Positions 60,948-64,000 of a DNA stretch of 64,000 bases are shown one piece after another. The DNA comes from Candidatus Heteroclostridium caecigallinarum (GTDB taxonomy: Bacteria; Bacillota; Clostridia; Christensenellales; CAG-314). A program made the position numbers and the translations under genes. Below the pieces are notes generated by a model. The model had not been told where the DNA came from, searched no databases, and saw only the letters and a program-made list of their open reading frames with translations. The DNA is taken from assembly GCA_904419725.1 (NCBI GenBank), contig CAJFSP010000004.1, positions 1 through 64,000 on the forward strand, read 5' to 3'. The first letter of the stretch is position 1, and each line of letters begins with the position of its first letter.

Positions 60948-61823
60948 ATGTATCGTTACCGTGATTTGATTTCAGACGTCAAAAAACTGTCGCGCATGGG
61001 CGCCGAAACCGGCAGCATAGGCAAAAGCGTGCTGGGGCAGGAAATTCCGTATATCTTCGTGGGACGCAAAGGCGGCCCGACGCTTGTCGCCGTGGGCGCC
61101 ACCCACGCGAGGGAGCATATCACCGCCAAACTTGTGGCTAAACAGGCGCTGCGCTACGCCGCGGGCGACCTGAGGCTGGACGGCGGCATATATTTCGTGC
61201 CGATGCACAATCCCGACGGGGTGCGCCTGTGTCAGGAAGGCGCGGGGTTTATAAAGGACGCCGACAGGCGCGGGTTTCTGATTAAAGCCAACGGCGGCAG
61301 CGGCGATTTTTCGCTGTGGAAAGCCAACGCCGCCGCCGTGGACATAAACGTCAATTTCGACGCCGGCTGGGGCACGGGCGAGAGTAATCTGTTTTTCCCC
61401 GCGCCTTTCAACTATGTGGGCAGGGCGCCCATGAGCGAGCCTGAAACAAGGGCGGTGGCGGCGCTCATTGAAAAAACCGCCGCCGACTATGTGATAACGT
61501 ATCACACCAAAGGAGAAATAATCTACTGGCAGTTTAACCAGCGGAACATGCGCAAATGGCGTGACTACCGCTACGCCCGCTTTGTGTCCCGTCACACGGG
61601 GTACCGCCTCGTCGGGCAGGGGAAAAGCGCCGGCGGGCTGAAAGACTGGTGCGTCGACGTTTTGAAAATCCCCGCCGTTACGGTGGAGACGGGCAGCGAC
61701 GCTTACGGATATCCCTATCCTTACAGCCAGTTTGACGATATTCTGAAACGGAATCTCACGGTGCCGCAGCGTATGCTCAACACCATAGCCAAGGAAAAAC
61801 CGATATGGAAAAGAAATTTATGA
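60948..61823 (+). CDS. M14 family zinc carboxypeptidase
   Basis: The 291-residue protein has the M14 ligands and catalytic motifs: GATHAREHIT (His and Glu), MHNPDGV, DINVNFDAGW, ITYHTKGEIIYW and VTVETGSDAYGYP with the catalytic Glu. There is no signal peptide, so it acts inside the cell, perhaps on gamma-D-glutamyl-diaminopimelate peptides during wall recycling as in MpaA-like enzymes. It has TATAAT near 60926 and GGGGAAG as ribosome site. The end overlaps tadA. Confidence 0.87.
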   Translation: MYRYRDLISDVKKLSRMGAETGSIGKSVLGQEIPYIFVGRKGGPTLVAVGATHAREHITAKLVAKQALRYAAGDLRLDGGIYFVPMHNPDGVRLCQEGAGFIKDADRRGFLIKANGGSGDFSLWKANAAAVDINVNFDAGWGTGESNLFFPAPFNYVGRAPMSEPETRAVAALIEKTAADYVITYHTKGEIIYWQFNQRNMRKWRDYRYARFVSRHTGYRLVGQGKSAGGLKDWCVDVLKIPAVTVETGSDAYGYPYPYSQFDDILKRNLTVPQRMLNTIAKEKPIWKRNL

Positions 61824-62269
61824 AAGCGGCGATACGCGAGGCGGTTAAAGCCGCCCGAAAGGACGAAGTGCCCATCGGCGCCGTCATAGTGATGGACGGC
61901 AGGATTATCGCCCGGGGGCACAACACCCGCCACAAAACCAAAAACGCCGTAAACCACGCCGAAATCATCGCCATTCAAAAGGCGTGCAAAAAGGTGGGCG
62001 ACTGGCGGCTGAGCGGCTGCGACCTTTACGTCACGCTGGAACCCTGCCCGATGTGCGCCGGCGCCTGCGTCAACGCCCGCGTCGACAACGTGTATTTCGG
62101 CGCCTACGACCAAAAGGCAGGCTGCGCCGGCACTCTCATGAATATACCGGCGGACGGGCGGTTCAACCACCGCTGCGGCGTGACCGGCGGCATTATGGAA
62201 GAAGAATGCGTGAGCCTTTTGGGAGAGTTTTTCAGAAACAAGCGCGAATCGGCCAAAAGAGAAAAATAA
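61805..62269 (+). CDS. tadA: tRNA-specific adenosine deaminase
   Basis: The 154-residue zinc deaminase has NHAEIIAI (His ligand and catalytic Glu) and LEPCPMCAGAC (two Cys ligands), with LMNIPADGRFNHR near the end. TadA converts A34 to inosine in tRNA-Arg(ACG). It overlaps the M14 gene by 19 bases in another frame. An alternative in-frame ATG lies five codons later. Confidence 0.95.
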   Translation: MEKKFMKAAIREAVKAARKDEVPIGAVIVMDGRIIARGHNTRHKTKNAVNHAEIIAIQKACKKVGDWRLSGCDLYVTLEPCPMCAGACVNARVDNVYFGAYDQKAGCAGTLMNIPADGRFNHRCGVTGGIMEEECVSLLGEFFRNKRESAKREK

Positions 62270-62280
62270 AACGGAAAAAT

Positions 62281-62317
62281 AAAAAAACCGCCCGATAAGA
62301 GCGGTTTTGCTTTTTTT
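62281..62317. terminator. Bidirectional terminator
   Basis: AAAACCGC (62284-62291) pairs with GCGGTTTT (62301-62308), with A and T runs outside, between tadA and the converging lipoprotein gene. Confidence 0.87.
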
Positions 62318-62319
62318 GT

Positions 62320-63294
62320 TCAGGCGGAGGCGGTGGAGTCAAAGTGCATATAGCCCTGACTCATACGGACGATGACGTATTTGTATATTAAGTCGCCTGC
62401 CACAGGCGGAGCCATTTTTTCGGTCTGCTCGCAGTAGTAATAGTACGGATAACCCATGCCGACAGGCACGGCGCCAATCCTGATATATTCCGTGCTGTCG
62501 TTCGGGAGGGTGTAAGGCGAACTGCCGTCATACGCCACGGTGACTTCCTGCGTCGCCTGTTCGGTGGAGTTGAAGAAATTCAGCGTGGTGGAACTCGCTT
62601 CCGCCAGCCCCGCCATGTCGATGGAGCGTATCGCCAGCAGCATGGCCTCGTTGTCGAAAATAAGGTCGGTGCCGACGCTGACCGTCGTTTCGTCGAGTTT
62701 GCCCTCCACGTCGCCTGTGTTGTCGGTGAACTTTGTGGCGGCGTTGCCGTCGGAATAGGTCGTTTCGGTGGAATAATCGTTGTAAGCCACTTCTTTGTCA
62801 AGGTTACTGTTCCAGTACACCACGGCGCCTTTCACCGTTTTTGACGAAGAAACCGGCGCGCCGCCCAAGGCGATTTTGCCGAAGACCGCGCGGCTGGTCA
62901 TGGTGGAAGTAAACGTCACGCTGCCGTTGTCAACGGTATATATACCGCTGTCGTCTATAACCGACTGCCAGTTATCGGCAAAGTCGTCGAGCGAATAGGT
63001 CTGTTTTACCGTCATGTCGATTTCCAGCACCCAGTTGCCGTTTTCCTCGCTTATTTCGTAAGTCATGTAACTGTCATCGGAAATGGAGTCCGGTTTAACC
63101 TGGACGCCCGCCGTTTTCGGATAGTCATAGTAGTCGTCCGGCGCCGACGTTTCGGTAATCATTGAGATTTTGTAAGTGCGGGTTTCTCCCGCTTCCCATC
63201 TGTCTATCTGCGAAGGCGGCGTTGTGCCCGAACAGCCCGTGAAGGCGAAAACCGCCAAAACCAACGCGAAAACAAGGCTTAAAGTCTTTTTCAT
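62320..63294 (-). CDS. Hypothetical lipoprotein
   Basis: The 324-residue protein has a lipoprotein signal (KKTLSLVFALVLAVFAFTGC) with the lipobox FTGC. The remainder is beta-rich and acidic, with many Ser, Thr and Asp residues and no recognised catalytic motif. Start 63294 follows TTGGAGAGG; the upstream frame to 63531 is a shadow. On the minus strand TATAAT lies about 50 bases upstream with TTGATT 16 bases before it. An envelope binding or structural role is a guess. Confidence 0.75.
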   Translation of the reverse strand: MKKTLSLVFALVLAVFAFTGCSGTTPPSQIDRWEAGETRTYKISMITETSAPDDYYDYPKTAGVQVKPDSISDDSYMTYEISEENGNWVLEIDMTVKQTYSLDDFADNWQSVIDDSGIYTVDNGSVTFTSTMTSRAVFGKIALGGAPVSSSKTVKGAVVYWNSNLDKEVAYNDYSTETTYSDGNAATKFTDNTGDVEGKLDETTVSVGTDLIFDNEAMLLAIRSIDMAGLAEASSTTLNFFNSTEQATQEVTVAYDGSSPYTLPNDSTEYIRIGAVPVGMGYPYYYYCEQTEKMAPPVAGDLIYKYVIVRMSQGYMHFDSTASA

Positions 63295-63394
63295 ATATCC
63301 TCTCCAAAGAGTATTTTTTTGCGTATGGGTAATTATAGCACAAAACCCGTCAAAATCAAACCGTTTTGAGCCCCTTTCACGGGACGTCTCCGTG

Positions 63395-63423
63395 TTTACA
63401 AAAAAACCGCCGTTTGATATAAT
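63395..63423 (+). promoter_or_regulatory. Leaderless promoter of addB
   Basis: TTTACA (63395-63400), 17 nt, TATAAT (63418-63423). ATG 63430 begins seven bases past the -10 element and no ribosome site is present. Confidence 0.72.
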
Positions 63424-63429
63424 CTGCTT

Positions 63430-64000
63430 ATGGATTACCGTATTATAGCCGCCGATAACTACGCGACGGCGTCGGAATGTATAATCGATATGCTCAAAAA
63501 GACCGACCAGAGCGATTTGTCGGCGTCGCACATCGTGATTTCAAACGACAGGTGCAGCATGTCGACGGAACTTGAGGTGCTTGACGCGCTGGGCGGCAGT
63601 TTCAACACGCGGGTGCTGACTTTCGCCAGGCTGACCAGCGCCATTATGACGGAAAAAAAGTTTATTTCCAAGCAGAGCGCCATTATGCTGATAAGCAAAC
63701 TGGCGGGGGAGATGAAAGACGATTTTTCCTGTTTCAAAAAATCTTACGACACGACCGGCTTTGCCCAGAGCATGTACGAAGCCGTTTCGCAGCTGAAATA
63801 CTCCGCCGTCGAACCCCGCGACATCAATCCCGACGCCTATGAAAAAAACCTGAGGGCTAAAATGCGGGACGTCAGGATGATTTACGCCGCGTATGAAGAC
63901 TTTATAAAGGACAGATACGTCGACTCCGGCTCCAAACTCAAAGAACTTATCGCCAGGTGCGGCGACAGCGGACTGATTAAAAACTCACGTTTTTACATAA
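63430..64000 (+). CDS. addB: ATP-dependent helicase/deoxyribonuclease subunit B, N-terminal part
   Basis: An uninterrupted frame of 190 codons runs off the right edge. It begins MDYRIIAADNYATASECI, and the segment SFNTRVLTFARLTSAIM followed by ISKQSAIMLISKL resembles the N-terminal helicase-like domain of AddB. AddB with AddA resects double-strand breaks in Firmicutes. The Walker-type loop expected at the N-terminus of some AddB proteins is not evident, and the nuclease domain lies beyond the window. Expression appears leaderless. Confidence 0.72.
   Translation, partial: MDYRIIAADNYATASECIIDMLKKTDQSDLSASHIVISNDRCSMSTELEVLDALGGSFNTRVLTFARLTSAIMTEKKFISKQSAIMLISKLAGEMKDDFSCFKKSYDTTGFAQSMYEAVSQLKYSAVEPRDINPDAYEKNLRAKMRDVRMIYAAYEDFIKDRYVDSGSKLKELIARCGDSGLIKNSRFYI

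Overview
The window looks like a chromosome segment of a strictly anaerobic, Gram-positive, spore-forming-lineage bacterium in the Clostridia (Bacillota), probably uncultivated. The reasons are a full-length SpoIIE phosphatase in the classical spoIIE-tilS-hpt order, class III ribonucleotide reductase (nrdG, nrdD), a T-box leader, a GlpP-controlled glycerol regulon, WalJ/YycJ with RlmH, and a selenium cluster of the kind common in Clostridia. Genes are GC-rich and tightly packed, which produces very long antisense open frames that are not genes. No rRNA, CRISPR array, transposase or complete prophage is visible.

Layout. 1-1.7 kb: the end of a possible phage-tail or surface module (BppU-like and collagen-like proteins). 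1.8-6.3 kb: Re-type citrate synthase, two transporters and the antiterminator GlpP. 6.4-11.1 kb: glycerol-3-phosphate oxidation (three oxidoreductase components) and glycerol kinase behind a structured leader. 11.2-23.3 kb: membrane hydrolases, Hsp20, MscL, a BclA-tail-like protein, NadE and the nrdG/nrdD pair, with two hairpin-repeat clusters. 23.3-31.4 kb: selenium region (two EF2568-type cysteine desulfurase homologues, SelD, TusA/YedF-like and DUF3343 proteins, YedE, SelA and a tRNA-Sec-like RNA). 31.4-35.2 kb: small enzymes and a four-tRNA operon preceded by a duplication. 35.3-42.6 kb: spoIIE, tilS, hpt, then lipoate ligase, dihydrolipoyl dehydrogenase and GcvH. 42.6-47.8 kb: small enzymes, a MATE pump, an M1 peptidase lipoprotein and a third hairpin-repeat cluster. 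47.9-53.7 kb: an ApbE/NusG-II protein, a Gx transporter, aconitase and isocitrate dehydrogenase. 53.7-57.2 kb: an XRE/SAP module and a T-box-controlled HTH-cupin-acyl-CoA synthetase. 57.3-64 kb: fumarase, YycJ, CPBP protease, RlmH, M14 peptidase, TadA, a lipoprotein and the start of addB.

Together the genes suggest an anaerobe that makes 2-oxoglutarate oxidatively (Re-citrate synthase, aconitase, isocitrate dehydrogenase), uses glycerol, and takes up and activates selenium. The most striking observation is that the tRNA-Sec-like gene beside selA has every identity element except an anticodon loop, which is replaced by a CUUG tetraloop, while keeping its own promoter and terminator. Other points are a long structured leader before the selenium transporter gene, covarying hairpin repeats that supply the stop codons of two genes, several tandem duplications of terminator-bearing segments, and a set of apparently leaderless promoters.
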